64,000 nucleotides of DNA from Pseudoalteromonas sp. XMcav2-N (GTDB taxonomy: Bacteria > Pseudomonadota > Gammaproteobacteria > Enterobacterales > Alteromonadaceae), in contig NZ_JAMXSF010000013.1 in the NCBI RefSeq assembly GCF_024124545.1, positions 62,001-126,000 of the forward strand, read 5' to 3'. Position numbers and translations under genes: made by a program. Below the pieces are notes generated by a model. The model saw only the letters and a program-made list of their open reading frames with translations. It did not search any database and had not been told where the DNA came from. Below are positions 28,915-38,858 of the stretch, piece by piece. Position 1 is the first letter of the stretch. Every line of letters starts with the position of its first letter.

Positions 28915-29316
28915 CTAGCGAAGCTTTTTAATGCGTTCGACCTGGCTGATCACGTCAGTCAGGCGAATACCAAACTTATCGTTTACTACAACCACTTCGC
29001 CGTGCGCAATCAACGTACCATTAACCAATACATCCAGCGGTTCACCGGCAACCCGGTCCAGTTCAACAACGGATCCCTGATTTAACTGGAGTAAATTACG
29101 AATATTGATTTTAGAGCGCCCCACCTCCATTGAAATGGTGACCGGGATATCTAAAATCGTATCGAGTTTGCGCTTTTCATCCGCACTCAGATTAGCACCG
29201 CTGTCCTGTAACTCTTCCAGTTCCGCAACTTCGGCTTCAGCACCGTCCTGGTCAGCTTCCTCGGCCTCTGCAAGTGCAGCCGCCCATTCGTCCATTGTAT
29301 CTTGATCATCGCTCAT
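28915..29316 (-). CDS. fliN: Flagellar motor switch protein FliN
   Basis: Switch-complex protein of 133 residues forming the lower C-ring. An acidic N-terminal tail (about 1-50) precedes the SpoA/SURF1 domain with ILDIPVTISMEVGRSKINIR, LNQGSVVELDRVAGEPLDVL and GEVVVVNDKFGIRLTDVIS. It lies 29 bases after fliM and 11 before fliO. Confidence 0.96.
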   Translation of the reverse strand: MSDDQDTMDEWAAALAEAEEADQDGAEAEVAELEELQDSGANLSADEKRKLDTILDIPVTISMEVGRSKINIRNLLQLNQGSVVELDRVAGEPLDVLVNGTLIAHGEVVVVNDKFGIRLTDVISQVERIKKLR

Positions 29317-29345
29317 GCACTGACTACCTTAAATTAACTTCTTCA

Positions 29346-30440
29346 TCACCAATCTAAATCCACACCTTCAGACAGGTGCAGATCTTCTTCTAATTCTGCC
29401 AATTCGGCATCCGAATCCAGCTTCTTACCACCCTTGGTAAAGACGTGAAGCTCAGATTTAACAGACTCTGGGCGTTTAATCTTCTCACTGATCTGCAGCG
29501 CCACATTATCGCGGGAACGTCCCATTTTAGCCCGGAAAGTCGGCAGTTCTTCTACAAACACTGTGATGTGCTCGGGCATTTCAACGGGGATAATATCTCC
29601 CTCTTTTAACTGCATGATCTGCTCCAGAGACAGATCTACCTCAAGTAACTGCGTAGACAGCTCAACTTCGACGTCCATAATTTCGTCGCGTAGCGCTTTA
29701 CTCCAGCGCAGATCCGTATCTTCAGTGTCTGACTGGACACCCGCATCGAGCAATTCCCGGATAGGTTCAAGCATTGAATAAGGTAAGGAAATATGGAAGT
29801 CGCCTCCCCCGCCGTCAAGCTCGATATGGAATGAGCTGATCACCACCACCTCGGTAGGTGACACTATGTTGGCCATCGCGGGGTTCACTTCCGAATCCAG
29901 ATACTCAAACGAGACATCCATAACCGGTGCCCAGGCTTCTTTGTAATCTTCAAAGATTATCTTGAGCAGCATCTGAACGATCCGCCGCTCTGTTGGCGTA
30001 AACTCTCGTCCTTCAATTTTTGCATGATAGCGCCCATCACCACCGAAGAAGTTGTCTACCAGTATAAATACCAGTCGGGCTTCCATAGTGATCAACCCGG
30101 TACCCTTCAGCGGGCGGAAGCGCACCATGTTCAGGCTGGTGGGGACAAACAGCGTGTGGATATACTCGCCAAACTTGAGCATTTGCACACCATTGATGGA
30201 TACTTCTGCGGTGCGACGCATCATATTAAACAAGCTGATCCGCATATGACGGGCAAATCGTTCATTAACAATTTCGAGGGTCGGCATACGACCACGAACG
30301 ATTCGGTCCTGCGACGAAAAGTCGTATTGTAGGGCGTTACTCGTCCCGCCATCGTCACTATCGGGGACTTCTTCTTCTTCGACTTCATCAACACCATGCA
30401 ATAAGGCATCGATTTCGTCTTGTGATAATAAGTCGCTCAC
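29346..30440 (-). CDS. fliM: Flagellar motor switch protein FliM
   Basis: C-ring protein of 364 residues that binds CheY-P. The N-terminal CheY-binding peptide LLSQDEIDALLHGV is intact. The middle CheC-like domain contains GTGLITMEARLVFILVDNFF and GREFTPTERRIVQMLL, and the C-terminal SpoA domain has LLEVDLSLEQIMQLKEGDII. Length is slightly above the usual 330-350 because of an acidic C-terminal tail. Confidence 0.97.
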   Translation of the reverse strand: MSDLLSQDEIDALLHGVDEVEEEEVPDSDDGGTSNALQYDFSSQDRIVRGRMPTLEIVNERFARHMRISLFNMMRRTAEVSINGVQMLKFGEYIHTLFVPTSLNMVRFRPLKGTGLITMEARLVFILVDNFFGGDGRYHAKIEGREFTPTERRIVQMLLKIIFEDYKEAWAPVMDVSFEYLDSEVNPAMANIVSPTEVVVISSFHIELDGGGGDFHISLPYSMLEPIRELLDAGVQSDTEDTDLRWSKALRDEIMDVEVELSTQLLEVDLSLEQIMQLKEGDIIPVEMPEHITVFVEELPTFRAKMGRSRDNVALQISEKIKRPESVKSELHVFTKGGKKLDSDAELAELEEDLHLSEGVDLDW

Positions 30441-30449
30441 TGACTCTTC

Positions 30450-30974
30450 CTACTGCATTACAAAACCGGTAAATAATACGCGTTCAACTACTTTGCTGCC
30501 TTCCACACTCTCCATTGCGGCCTGAACCTTATCTAATGCACTCAGTCGCAGTGTTTCTTTGCCCGCGCTGGTACTCAGTTCGTCGGCTGTGGTGGTAGAA
30601 AACACACTCAGCAAGGTCCCCTCAATCAGAGGAATATGCTTTTTAGCTACCTCTTCATTGACGTCACCACGTACAAGAAGTTGTACCTTTATTTGTACGA
30701 TACGATCCCGGCTTGCTCCGGGTACGTTAAATACAAAAGGTCTAGGCATAGCAACATACAATGCACTGCCCGTCTGCGCTGCATTTTGCTGGCTAGCCTG
30801 CATCTGTTGCTCAGTCGTTTCTTCGGCCAGCGATTCGGGGGCTTCATCGGACCCTGCAAATAAAAAGTAGCCTGCAACTGCGGCCAAAACAACTACCACA
30901 GCGGCAATGATGATGATTAATTTCTTTTTCGAGCCACCCGTCTCTTCTATTTCTAAATCGCTTTCTTCTGCCAT
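30450..30974 (-). CDS. fliL: Flagellar basal body-associated protein FliL
   Basis: Inner-membrane protein of 174 residues associated with the stator. A short cytoplasmic tail precedes one membrane helix (LIIIIAAVVVVLAAVAGYFLF). The periplasmic domain includes YVAMPRPFVFNVPGASRDRI and VQIKVQLLVRG, and ends VVERVLFTGFVMQ, the typical FliL C-terminus. It lies between fliK and fliM. Confidence 0.94.
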   Translation of the reverse strand: MAEESDLEIEETGGSKKKLIIIIAAVVVVLAAVAGYFLFAGSDEAPESLAEETTEQQMQASQQNAAQTGSALYVAMPRPFVFNVPGASRDRIVQIKVQLLVRGDVNEEVAKKHIPLIEGTLLSVFSTTTADELSTSAGKETLRLSALDKVQAAMESVEGSKVVERVLFTGFVMQ

Positions 30975-31018
30975 ATTCGCGCTTCTTTAAGTCACACTAA
31001 CCTTAATCATAGCAGCTG

Positions 31019-33265
31019 TTACGCATAGTAATCTATTGCTGAATCACTTTGCCGTCTGCTAGTTGTTGATTGTTGGCCGTTATTTTGCGCTTCGCTGACA
31101 TTATTAGCAAGTGTTCCATGACCTTGGGATGCTTCCTGCTGCTGTTGCTCACCGCCCTGACCTTGCTGAATGTTACTTTCTCCAAGCTGGATCCCCTGCT
31201 CGGCCAGCATTTCTCTGAGTTTCGGCATGGACTGTTCAAGCTGTTCTTTGGCTTGCTGGTTTTGCACAACAAAGTTCACCTGAGCCTGCTCTCCCTCGGA
31301 ACGTATACGTATCTGCATACTGCCCAGTTCAGGCGGGTCTAAGCGGATCTCGGCTTCTTTGTTATTGATATTGAGCATCATATTGACACGCTCTTGTAAG
31401 GCTTTGACTGCGTCATTTCTGGCAATATTAATGGCCTGACTGATAGCGGGATCTGTCTGCATGGCTTTTTGATTAACAGCACTTTGCTGATTGACCTGCT
31501 GACTCTGTCTAACCTGCTCAACTTGCGCCAGCACTTCATTAAACTCGTGCTTCATACCTTCGTCGGGACGCTCGCCACGAATTGCCTTAAAAATATTTTC
31601 AACAGGCGCAGGCATTGCACTGCGTTGCTGTGAATTCTGTTGCTCCGGTTGGCCACCTTCTTTTTTGAGCTGGGCTAACTCAGGGTGTTCACCTTCTAAC
31701 GTGTCTGCTACCACTGTCTGCTGTACGTTTTCTTTACCCGGAGATTTTGCATCGACGCTGCCCGCCCCCGACTGGCTTAGTGCTGCGGCTTGTTTATTGA
31801 CTTTATCAGGTGCAGCATGGTCCGTTGCACTAAATACTTTAACGTCCTTTTCGGCAATCGCAGACTTCGGCGGCTTATCCGTTACATCTGCCTGTTTGGA
31901 GCCTGGCTCAATAGCTGATTGTGGTTTGCTCGCAGCACTCTGTGCAGGCTTTGCCCCTAGCTCATGCAACACCTGCTGTGCCTTAGCGCGCTGCTCAGGA
32001 TCGCTTAGCTCGCCACTTTTTAATTGCGCGCGAAGGTTCGTCTCCAGTAGTTGCTTTTGCTCAGGAGTAAGAGAGTCAACCATCGCCTTCAATTCAGTCG
32101 TCGTTGTCGTCGTTGCCACAGTTGCACTGCTTTTTGCTGGCTGTTGAGATTTTATGACCTGCTCGTCACCCTGTACGCGCTCTTTATCTCCTTGAGGGGC
32201 AGTAACTACGGGACCAATCTGATCAACAGGACGTCGAGACTTCCCGGCACTAGAGGGCTGTAACTCACTCACATCGCTGTGTGCAGCACGACTATGTGCG
32301 GATGCGTTATCGCGTAAAGGCTGCAGTTCAGTGTCGGCCTTTACTGACTGTGCTTCATTTGCAAGTTTTACAGCGGCCTCTGTGTTACCTTGTTTACCAG
32401 TTGCTGTGTCTGCAGCCTGTTTTGCGCTATCGGCGCTCTCACCTTTAGCAAGCTGAGCAATGGGATCCAGCTTAACATCACCCTCTGCAGGCTTGTTTTG
32501 AGTCTGTAATCCAGTTTCATCTGTCGGCTGCGAGATAACAGGGCCTACCTTATCAACTCGTTTGGCAACAATCGGATCTCCCGGCTCTTCTATCCGCACT
32601 TCACCTTGACCAAGTTTACCACTGCCATACAGGCTGGCGTCCAAAGTTGGCTTTTTCACTACGCCACTTTGCGCTTCAGCGTTTGCAGAAACATCAGGTA
32701 GCTCTGTGTCATCGCTATTTTGCTCCGCAGGCGACGGTAAAACAGGCCCGATACCATTAACCGGCTTTGTATTATCCGGACCTGTCACTTGTTCAGCTTT
32801 AGACAAATAATCTTTCAGTGCTTTAGGAACCGGTGCCAGGTTTTGCGCTAAATCAGTACTTTGCGCATTCGATGATTTGATCTGCAAAAGCAAATCATCT
32901 GCATGGCTGCTGCTGGTATCTGTGGCTGTATCAGTGCCCGGAGTGACGACCGTACCGGCCCCCATTTTCGGGTCTGTCTTGCCTGGGAGCGCTGAATCAT
33001 CCAGCTTTAAAGGCTCATCCGGCAGCGTTTTTTTGCCAGCGGGAAGCTGGCTGTCATCCAACCCCAACCGGCGGTCAAGGCCACCTGGCAAAGGCATATA
33101 TTCTCCCGCCTCATCCGTATTTGACTGCGAAGCTTCATCGCTACTGTCTTGCTCTGCCTGAGCTAACATTGCGAGAAACCCCGAGTCCTCGGACTGTTCC
33201 GTTTGATCCTTTCCCTTCGCCGAAACTCCGTTATTGATTGCTACTTCTAGCGAAACATTGACCAT
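31019..33265 (-). CDS. fliK: Flagellar hook-length control protein FliK
   Basis: Export-specificity ruler of 748 residues, long for the family. Most is low-complexity and Q/S/D/P-rich, with three copies of a short element around GPV (GIGPVLPSP, KVGPVISQP, QIGPVVTAP). The conserved C-terminal domain (about 600-700) contains EAEIRLDPPELGSMQIRIRS and EGEQAQVNFVVQNQQAKEQL. It ends in a glutamine-rich tail. A sigma-54 promoter match precedes it at 33333-33348. A second FliK-like gene is at 3965. Confidence 0.94.
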   Translation of the reverse strand: MVNVSLEVAINNGVSAKGKDQTEQSEDSGFLAMLAQAEQDSSDEASQSNTDEAGEYMPLPGGLDRRLGLDDSQLPAGKKTLPDEPLKLDDSALPGKTDPKMGAGTVVTPGTDTATDTSSSHADDLLLQIKSSNAQSTDLAQNLAPVPKALKDYLSKAEQVTGPDNTKPVNGIGPVLPSPAEQNSDDTELPDVSANAEAQSGVVKKPTLDASLYGSGKLGQGEVRIEEPGDPIVAKRVDKVGPVISQPTDETGLQTQNKPAEGDVKLDPIAQLAKGESADSAKQAADTATGKQGNTEAAVKLANEAQSVKADTELQPLRDNASAHSRAAHSDVSELQPSSAGKSRRPVDQIGPVVTAPQGDKERVQGDEQVIKSQQPAKSSATVATTTTTTELKAMVDSLTPEQKQLLETNLRAQLKSGELSDPEQRAKAQQVLHELGAKPAQSAASKPQSAIEPGSKQADVTDKPPKSAIAEKDVKVFSATDHAAPDKVNKQAAALSQSGAGSVDAKSPGKENVQQTVVADTLEGEHPELAQLKKEGGQPEQQNSQQRSAMPAPVENIFKAIRGERPDEGMKHEFNEVLAQVEQVRQSQQVNQQSAVNQKAMQTDPAISQAINIARNDAVKALQERVNMMLNINNKEAEIRLDPPELGSMQIRIRSEGEQAQVNFVVQNQQAKEQLEQSMPKLREMLAEQGIQLGESNIQQGQGGEQQQQEASQGHGTLANNVSEAQNNGQQSTTSRRQSDSAIDYYA

Positions 33266-33332
33266 ACTCTCACCTTTATATGCGGCAACTTCACGCCGCT
33301 AACCGGATTAAATTGATGTGCTGTAATGACTT

Positions 33333-33348
33333 TGCAAAAAACACGCCA
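33333..33348 (-). promoter_or_regulatory. Sigma-54 promoter of fliK
   Basis: On the minus strand TGGCGTGTTTTTTGCA matches the sigma-54 consensus with GG-N10-GC spacing and a TTGCA -12 element. It lies in the 107-bp gap between fliJ and fliK and predicts a leader of about 55-60 bases. Confidence 0.75.
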
Positions 33349-33372
33349 TTATTGTGCAAATTTTGATATGCC

Positions 33373-33819
33373 TTAGTAAGCCTGCTTACGACGCATAAAA
33401 ATATTAGTCGCAAACTCGTCAAGCATTTTCTGCTCAGCTTTTGCAAGCCTCTGCTGCTGTTCCAGCGCTTTTTTCTCAATCAGCTTCGCGATTGCTTTGG
33501 CCTTGACCTGCTGCTCTAGCCATAACTTGCGGCGTTGGTCGACCACCCGCTTAGCGGTTGCAACTGTATTGGCCTGCTGGCGAATAGCTTCTTCAATTTT
33601 GTTGATAAAAGCGTGATATTGGCCAAACCCGGCACTGGACAGGCCCTGTAAAGCCTTTTGATGCAGCTGCTGACTATATTCAAGACGAAACTCGTTCAGA
33701 CCAGTGAGCTTTTGCTGGTTGGCGTGAAAGTTTTGCTCCGCCTGGATAAAGTTGAGGCGTAGCTTTTCTTCTTTTTCACTTTCCAATTTATAAAGTAAAT
33801 CAAGTTTATTGTTTGCCAT
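33373..33819 (-). CDS. fliJ: Flagellar export chaperone FliJ
   Basis: Coiled-coil protein of 148 residues that sits in the FliI ATPase ring and links it to FlhA. It begins [20 protein letters not shown] and is almost entirely charged helix. The ATG overlaps the fliI stop in a TAATG junction, giving the usual family length; the frame extends to 33858 but those residues lie within fliI. Confidence 0.93.
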   Translation of the reverse strand: MANNKLDLLYKLESEKEEKLRLNFIQAEQNFHANQQKLTGLNEFRLEYSQQLHQKALQGLSSAGFGQYHAFINKIEEAIRQQANTVATAKRVVDQRRKLWLEQQVKAKAIAKLIEKKALEQQQRLAKAEQKMLDEFATNIFMRRKQAY

Positions 33820-35162
33820 TAGCCTTGTCCCAGAAGTTGTGCCAGGCCTTGCAGACACTCATCGTAATGCAGAACATCTTTCATGCCCTGCTGCAAGAAG
33901 GCGTTAATATTTGGCATCATATTAATAGCCTGATCCAGCATTGGATCACTCCCCTGTTGATAGGCCCCTAACGTGATCATGTCTTTATTCTGCTGATACA
34001 TGGAATACACCTGCTTGAGTACCCTGGCCTGTTGCATATGACTGTCTGACACCACCTGAGGCATCACCCGGGAAATCGATTTCTCGATATCTATGGCCGG
34101 ATAGTGGCCGCTGTCAGCGAGGTCACGAGATAAAACAATATGACCATCAAGAATTGCACGCGCAGAGTCCGCGATCGGGTCCTGCATGTCATCCCCTTCA
34201 CTCAGTACGGTGAAAAAGGCGGTAATGGAGCCCTGTCCCTCACCTCCATTTCCCGCACGTTCAACCAACGCAGGCAGTTTGGCAAATACCGAAGGCGGAT
34301 AACCTTTCGTTGCCGGAGGCTCTCCCACCGCCAGTGCGATTTCACGTTGCGCCATGGCGTAGCGAGTTACAGAGTCAAGCAACAAGAGTACGTTCAGCCC
34401 CTGATCTCGAAAGTATTCAGCAATTGTGACTGCGCTCTCACACCCTTTCAGCCTCATCAACGGAGACGCATCGGCAGGTGCCGCGACCACCACGGAGCGA
34501 CGCCGCCCTTCAACTCCCAGGATCTCGTCGATGAACTCTTTAACTTCTCGTCCCCGCTCACCGACCAGCCCAACAACGATGACATCCGCTTCACTACCGC
34601 GTGTCATCATGCCAAGCAGGACTGATTTACCAACACCACTGCCCGCAAACAAGCCCATCCGCTGCCCCTGGCCGACGGTCACAATAGAGTTAATTGCACG
34701 AACACCCACATCCATAGGCTCTTTGATCGGGCGTCTGGCCAATGGATTAATGGCTGACTGTGCAAATTTGAGGTGAGTTTCAGCCTCAATCGTGCCTAAG
34801 CCATCTAAGGGACGGCCAAGACCATCTACGACTCGACCCAATAGACTCATACCTACAGGTAACCCCGCTTCTTTGATCTGCGGGATAACCCGGGCACCGG
34901 GTAACACGCCAGAGATATGATCGTTCGGCATCAGGTAAAGCGTATCCTGATTGAAGCCAATGACTTCGGCATCCACAAAGCCACGTATTGTTTCTATTTT
35001 ACACTGACTGCCAACCGGTGCGTTGAGGCCCTTCGCCTCCAAGGTTAAGCCAACCACACGAGTCAGGCTGCCCGCCACCGCAACCCCATAGGGTTGAATG
35101 TGTTTTTGAAATTTTTGCAGGCGCTCCGCCAGTGGCTGCTCTGATGAACTGGATATTGTCAT
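33819..35162 (-). CDS. fliI: Flagellum-specific ATPase FliI
   Basis: F1-beta-like ATPase of 447 residues that energises export substrate delivery. Walker A is [15 protein letters not shown], Walker B lies in [20 protein letters not shown], and the conserved [18 protein letters not shown] follows. The start MTISSSSEQ is the first ATG of the frame. A sigma-54 promoter match precedes it at 35197-35212. Confidence 0.97.
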   Translation of the reverse strand: MTISSSSEQPLAERLQKFQKHIQPYGVAVAGSLTRVVGLTLEAKGLNAPVGSQCKIETIRGFVDAEVIGFNQDTLYLMPNDHISGVLPGARVIPQIKEAGLPVGMSLLGRVVDGLGRPLDGLGTIEAETHLKFAQSAINPLARRPIKEPMDVGVRAINSIVTVGQGQRMGLFAGSGVGKSVLLGMMTRGSEADVIVVGLVGERGREVKEFIDEILGVEGRRRSVVVAAPADASPLMRLKGCESAVTIAEYFRDQGLNVLLLLDSVTRYAMAQREIALAVGEPPATKGYPPSVFAKLPALVERAGNGGEGQGSITAFFTVLSEGDDMQDPIADSARAILDGHIVLSRDLADSGHYPAIDIEKSISRVMPQVVSDSHMQQARVLKQVYSMYQQNKDMITLGAYQQGSDPMLDQAINMMPNINAFLQQGMKDVLHYDECLQGLAQLLGQG

Positions 35163-35196
35163 TTGCTATCAGTGAAAAATTGAGATAGTCCACTTA

Positions 35197-35212
35197 TGCA
35201 AAAACCTAACCA
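35197..35212 (-). promoter_or_regulatory. Sigma-54 promoter of fliI
   Basis: On the minus strand TTGGTTAGGTTTTTGCA has GG-N10-GC spacing and a TTGCA -12 element. It lies in the 102-bp gap between fliH and fliI. A 7-bp hairpin (CGGTACC / GGTACCG, 35227-35250) sits between the fliH stop and this promoter. Confidence 0.65.
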
Positions 35213-35264
35213 ACTTTTAGAAAGGACGGTACCGCCACCAGCAGGTACCGAGTAATGAAAAGTG

Positions 35265-36080
35265 TTAAGGGTCTACACCACTGTCTTGTAAAAAGCTGCC
35301 CAGTACTTCGCTAATACGATTTTTCAGGCTCAAATCGATGGATGAGTCCGGCGTTCTGATGTGACACCCACCACGCTCAAGCGTTGGTTCGGGCACCAGC
35401 TGCCAATGCTGCTCGGCAATGGTTTCTTCCCCATAGGCTTCTTTCACTAACGCCAGATCTTCAGGGTGCAGATTAATCCGCATCTGAGTATCGTGTAGTG
35501 GCAGCGCATCAAGCCCCTTTTTCAAGGCTTGCAGAATAAGCTCGGGCCGGGTTTTAACTTGTTCGAAGATGACTTGCTCTGCCAATAAATTGACGAGCTG
35601 CAACAGTTGCTTTTCGGCGGCCTCGTCAATTTGTCGCAGCGGCTTTTGTGTCGCTTCCAGTAACGCAGACAGCGATTGAAGACGTTCTTCAATCAACGGT
35701 TTAGACTCTTCAATCCCCTGTTCCTTACCGAGTGTCACGCCTTCTTTATAGCCCGCTTCTTTCCCTTCACTGACACCTTTGTCAAAGCCTTCAATATACC
35801 CCTGTTCGTGGCCTTGCTTCAGACCTTCTTCAAAGGCATCTTGTCTGATCTGCTCCAGCTCTTCCAGCGTGAGCATTGGGACTTCTTCTTCCTCAGGCTC
35901 AGGCGCAGTTTGTTGTACTTTGTGCTGATAAAGCTCCTCAAGTGGCGTGCCCATTGCCGTGGAGCGCCCGGAATATTTACTTAAGTCTTCTTCTACATTA
36001 GGGATTGGCCAGTTTTCCAGCAACTCATCTAATGCTTCGGAGCTGACCGGCTTGCCACGATATAGCTTTTTTTCCGCCAT
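35265..36080 (-). CDS. fliH: Flagellar export ATPase regulator FliH
   Basis: Negative regulator and stator of the FliI ATPase, 271 residues. The middle region has the glycine-spaced helix repeats typical of FliH (GLKQGHEQGYIEGFDKGVSE and continuing at three-to-four-residue steps). The C-terminal domain contains VNLLAEQVIFEQVKTRPELI and ends in a vacuolar-ATPase E-like fold. It lies three bases from fliG. Confidence 0.95.
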   Translation of the reverse strand: MAEKKLYRGKPVSSEALDELLENWPIPNVEEDLSKYSGRSTAMGTPLEELYQHKVQQTAPEPEEEEVPMLTLEELEQIRQDAFEEGLKQGHEQGYIEGFDKGVSEGKEAGYKEGVTLGKEQGIEESKPLIEERLQSLSALLEATQKPLRQIDEAAEKQLLQLVNLLAEQVIFEQVKTRPELILQALKKGLDALPLHDTQMRINLHPEDLALVKEAYGEETIAEQHWQLVPEPTLERGGCHIRTPDSSIDLSLKNRISEVLGSFLQDSGVDP

Positions 36081-36083
36081 GGT

Positions 36084-37124
36084 TTACAGGAACTCCTCAC
36101 CGCCACCGCCGCCAAGCATAACTTCACCTGAGTCAGCAAGGCGTCGAGCCGTTGCCAGGATCTCTTTTTGCGCAGCTTCCACTTCACTGATCCGCACCGG
36201 TGGCATGGCTTCTAAATCATCCGCCATCATCTCAGCCGCACGTTTAGACATGTTCTTCATAATCTTGTCTTTCAATGAATCGTCGGCGCCTTTGATGGCT
36301 TTCATCAGTACATCCTGTTGCACCTCACGCAGAATCGCCTGAATACCGCGATCTTCCACATCCATGAGGTTTTCAAAGACAAACATCAGATCCTGAATTT
36401 GCTGCGACATCTCTTCATCATGTTCACGGATAGAGTCCATCAGCTGACCTTCGATGTTGGTATCCAGGTAGTTCATGATATCCGCAGCGGCTTTCAGGCC
36501 ACCCATTTTCGCAGCTTGCGCACCGGCCTGACCTGCGAACTGTTTCTCCATGATTTCATTCAGCTCCTGCAGTGCTGCTGGTTGTACTTCTTCGAGGTTA
36601 GCGATCCGCATTGTCAGATCGAGGCGAACTTTCTCAGGGAACTGAGAGAGAATTTCAGCGGACTGCTCTGGTTCGAGATAAGACAATACAATCGTTTGGA
36701 TCTGCGGGTGCTCATTACGAATAATGTTGGCAACCTGCTTGGAATCCATCCACTTCAGAGAATCCAGGCCTTTAGCGCCCGATCCCATCACAATCTGGTC
36801 GATCAGGCTGGCAGCTTTATCTTCGCCCAGTGCTGCAGTCAGTGCCTTCTTAATGAAGTCTTCTGACTGGAAGCCAATGGTACTGAAACTCTGAATTTGC
36901 TCGATAAACAGATTGTGGACCGCACTGATTTTGGCCTGCGATAAGTCATCGAGTGCCGCCATTGCCATACCCACTTTTTGCACCTGTTTAGGTTCAAGGT
37001 GTTTCAGGATCTGGGCGGCATCTTCTTCCGTCAGGCTTAGTAGCAGGATGGCGGCCTTATCGACCCCATCCAGTTTGTCTACATCGAACGCCGGCGGCAG
37101 TTGTTTTTGTTCTTCATCACTCAT
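36084..37124 (-). CDS. fliG: Flagellar motor switch protein FliG
   Basis: C-ring protein of 346 residues that contacts the MS-ring and the stators. The N-terminal domain has VDKAAILLLSLTEEDAAQIL, the middle domain EHPQIQTIVLSYLEPEQSAE, and the C-terminal torque helix carries the charged residues in DLMFVFENLMDVEDRGIQAI and LMKAIKGADDSLKDKIMKNM. It overlaps fliF by eight bases. Confidence 0.97.
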   Translation of the reverse strand: MSDEEQKQLPPAFDVDKLDGVDKAAILLLSLTEEDAAQILKHLEPKQVQKVGMAMAALDDLSQAKISAVHNLFIEQIQSFSTIGFQSEDFIKKALTAALGEDKAASLIDQIVMGSGAKGLDSLKWMDSKQVANIIRNEHPQIQTIVLSYLEPEQSAEILSQFPEKVRLDLTMRIANLEEVQPAALQELNEIMEKQFAGQAGAQAAKMGGLKAAADIMNYLDTNIEGQLMDSIREHDEEMSQQIQDLMFVFENLMDVEDRGIQAILREVQQDVLMKAIKGADDSLKDKIMKNMSKRAAEMMADDLEAMPPVRISEVEAAQKEILATARRLADSGEVMLGGGGGEEFL

Positions 37125-38835
37125 CTTCGGTTAACCATGCTTTGACTACTTGAGAAGACAGCTCTGGCTCATTCGCAACCAGTGCACGGACAGCTTTAAG
37201 CAAATCTTCATCACCATGTAAGTCTGGCAATTGTAATGTACCATCGGAAGAGAAGCCAACTGCTGATTCATCAAAGTCATTGTTTAACATATCTAAAGTG
37301 CTGTCACCAAGGTCTACTCCAGAGGTTAGTGCATCTTCATCATATTCTTCAAGCGTATCTTCTGGGTAAATCAGGCGTTTCAGCATAGGTCTCACGACCG
37401 CCAGAATCAGCACTATGATAACCAACGCGCCCATAACCAGACGGATGGTTTTCATGAACCATTCCTGCTCCCAAAGGGGCAAGTCGCTTTCTTCCAAAAT
37501 ATTTTCACGTACAAACGGTACAGTCACCACTTCCAGCGCGTCACCACGTTGCATATCAAAACCCACCCCACCCTGTAGCAAGCGACGAATGTTATTCAGC
37601 TCTTCCTGAGAACGCGGTGTCATAACCATATTGCCCTCGGCATCGGGCTTATTCATGTAGTCCACAGCAACCGAAACACTGATGCGACGGATCACGCCGG
37701 TTTGTTGACGTTTATGTGAGATGGTGGTGTCCAGCTCGTAGTTACGTGTCGCTTCTTTGTGTATACGTGACGGGGTTGTGCCCGAGCCATTGCCTTGTCC
37801 GGCTACTTCTGGAATATTTGAGTTCACCGGAGGCTGGTTCGTTAGCGCACCAGGGATCCCCACCGCCAGGCCACCCACATTGTTCTCTTCAAACGTGGTT
37901 TCACTGCGTACCGCGGGCAAATCCGGGTTAAAGCGTTTCTGAGTTTCTTCTATCGCGCTGAAGTCCATGGTCAGGTCAACCTGTGCGGTATACTTACCCA
38001 AACCGACAACAGGGATCATGATACTGTCGATTTTTTCCAGGTATTCCTGTTCACGCTTACGCTCTATCTCATATTCTTTGCGAGAACGTGCTGCCAGAGA
38101 ATCCTGAGAGCCAGAGTTAAGCAAACGACCATTCTGATCTGTCACAGTGACACGTGCCGGTGTTAACCCCTGTACCGCAGACGCAACGATATCAACAATT
38201 GAATCTACTTCTTCACTATCCAGTGTCCGACCTCGTTTAAGCGTCACGACTACAGTCGCTGACGGCTGTTTTTCACGTCGTGCAAATACATTCTCTTTCG
38301 GAATAGCCAGCAGAACTTTAGCGCGGTTAATGTCCTGCAGTTCTTCAATGGTGCGGGCCAGTTGTTGTTCACGGCTGTGCTTAAGACGTTCACGCTCCAA
38401 ACGTTGACTCACACCAAAGCCCATATCCTGCATCAGAATATCGGTGCCACTGCTAGGTGCCTGGCTAAACCCGTCACGGGCCATTCTCAGCTTGATATCC
38501 TGATAATCTGACTCAGCCACCATGATGGTGTTGCCATCCAGTTCATACTCAATTTTCTGTGCATCCAGAAAGTCCAGGGTCTGAACCAGCTCTTCGGTAG
38601 GATATTGACCTAATGGACGCATATCTGGCTGACGTGCCCAGATAATGATAAAAATCGCGATTGCCAGACAGATGGCCAGTGCGATCACCAAAGTAACCTG
38701 GCGGAGCATATCAACACCGCTCAAAGCACTAAAGTAGCCCGATTTTTGCTCTTGTTGCGTATCTGCTTCGCCACCTGCGCCGGGAACTGTTTGTCCATCA
38801 GCAAGTGCCAGATCGGTTGATTGATTAGTAGCCAC
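37117..38835 (-). CDS. fliF: Flagellar MS-ring protein FliF
   Basis: MS-ring protein of 572 residues with two membrane helices (about 49-70 and 465-485) around a large periplasmic region. The ring-building motifs include YQDIKLRMARDGFSQAPSSG, KVLLAIPKENVFARREKQPS and ARVTVTDQNGRLLNSG. The C-terminal cytoplasmic tail, which binds FliG, ends VVKAWLTEDE. It lies 23 bases after fliE. Confidence 0.97.
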   Translation of the reverse strand: MATNQSTDLALADGQTVPGAGGEADTQQEQKSGYFSALSGVDMLRQVTLVIALAICLAIAIFIIIWARQPDMRPLGQYPTEELVQTLDFLDAQKIEYELDGNTIMVAESDYQDIKLRMARDGFSQAPSSGTDILMQDMGFGVSQRLERERLKHSREQQLARTIEELQDINRAKVLLAIPKENVFARREKQPSATVVVTLKRGRTLDSEEVDSIVDIVASAVQGLTPARVTVTDQNGRLLNSGSQDSLAARSRKEYEIERKREQEYLEKIDSIMIPVVGLGKYTAQVDLTMDFSAIEETQKRFNPDLPAVRSETTFEENNVGGLAVGIPGALTNQPPVNSNIPEVAGQGNGSGTTPSRIHKEATRNYELDTTISHKRQQTGVIRRISVSVAVDYMNKPDAEGNMVMTPRSQEELNNIRRLLQGGVGFDMQRGDALEVVTVPFVRENILEESDLPLWEQEWFMKTIRLVMGALVIIVLILAVVRPMLKRLIYPEDTLEEYDEDALTSGVDLGDSTLDMLNNDFDESAVGFSSDGTLQLPDLHGDEDLLKAVRALVANEPELSSQVVKAWLTEDE

Positions 38836-38858
38836 GATTACTCTCCGCTAAACTCTGA

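Noticed and set aside
36318..36866. 182-codon frame opposite fliG
   Set aside because: Antisense of a conserved gene, without ribosome binding site or recognisable domain.
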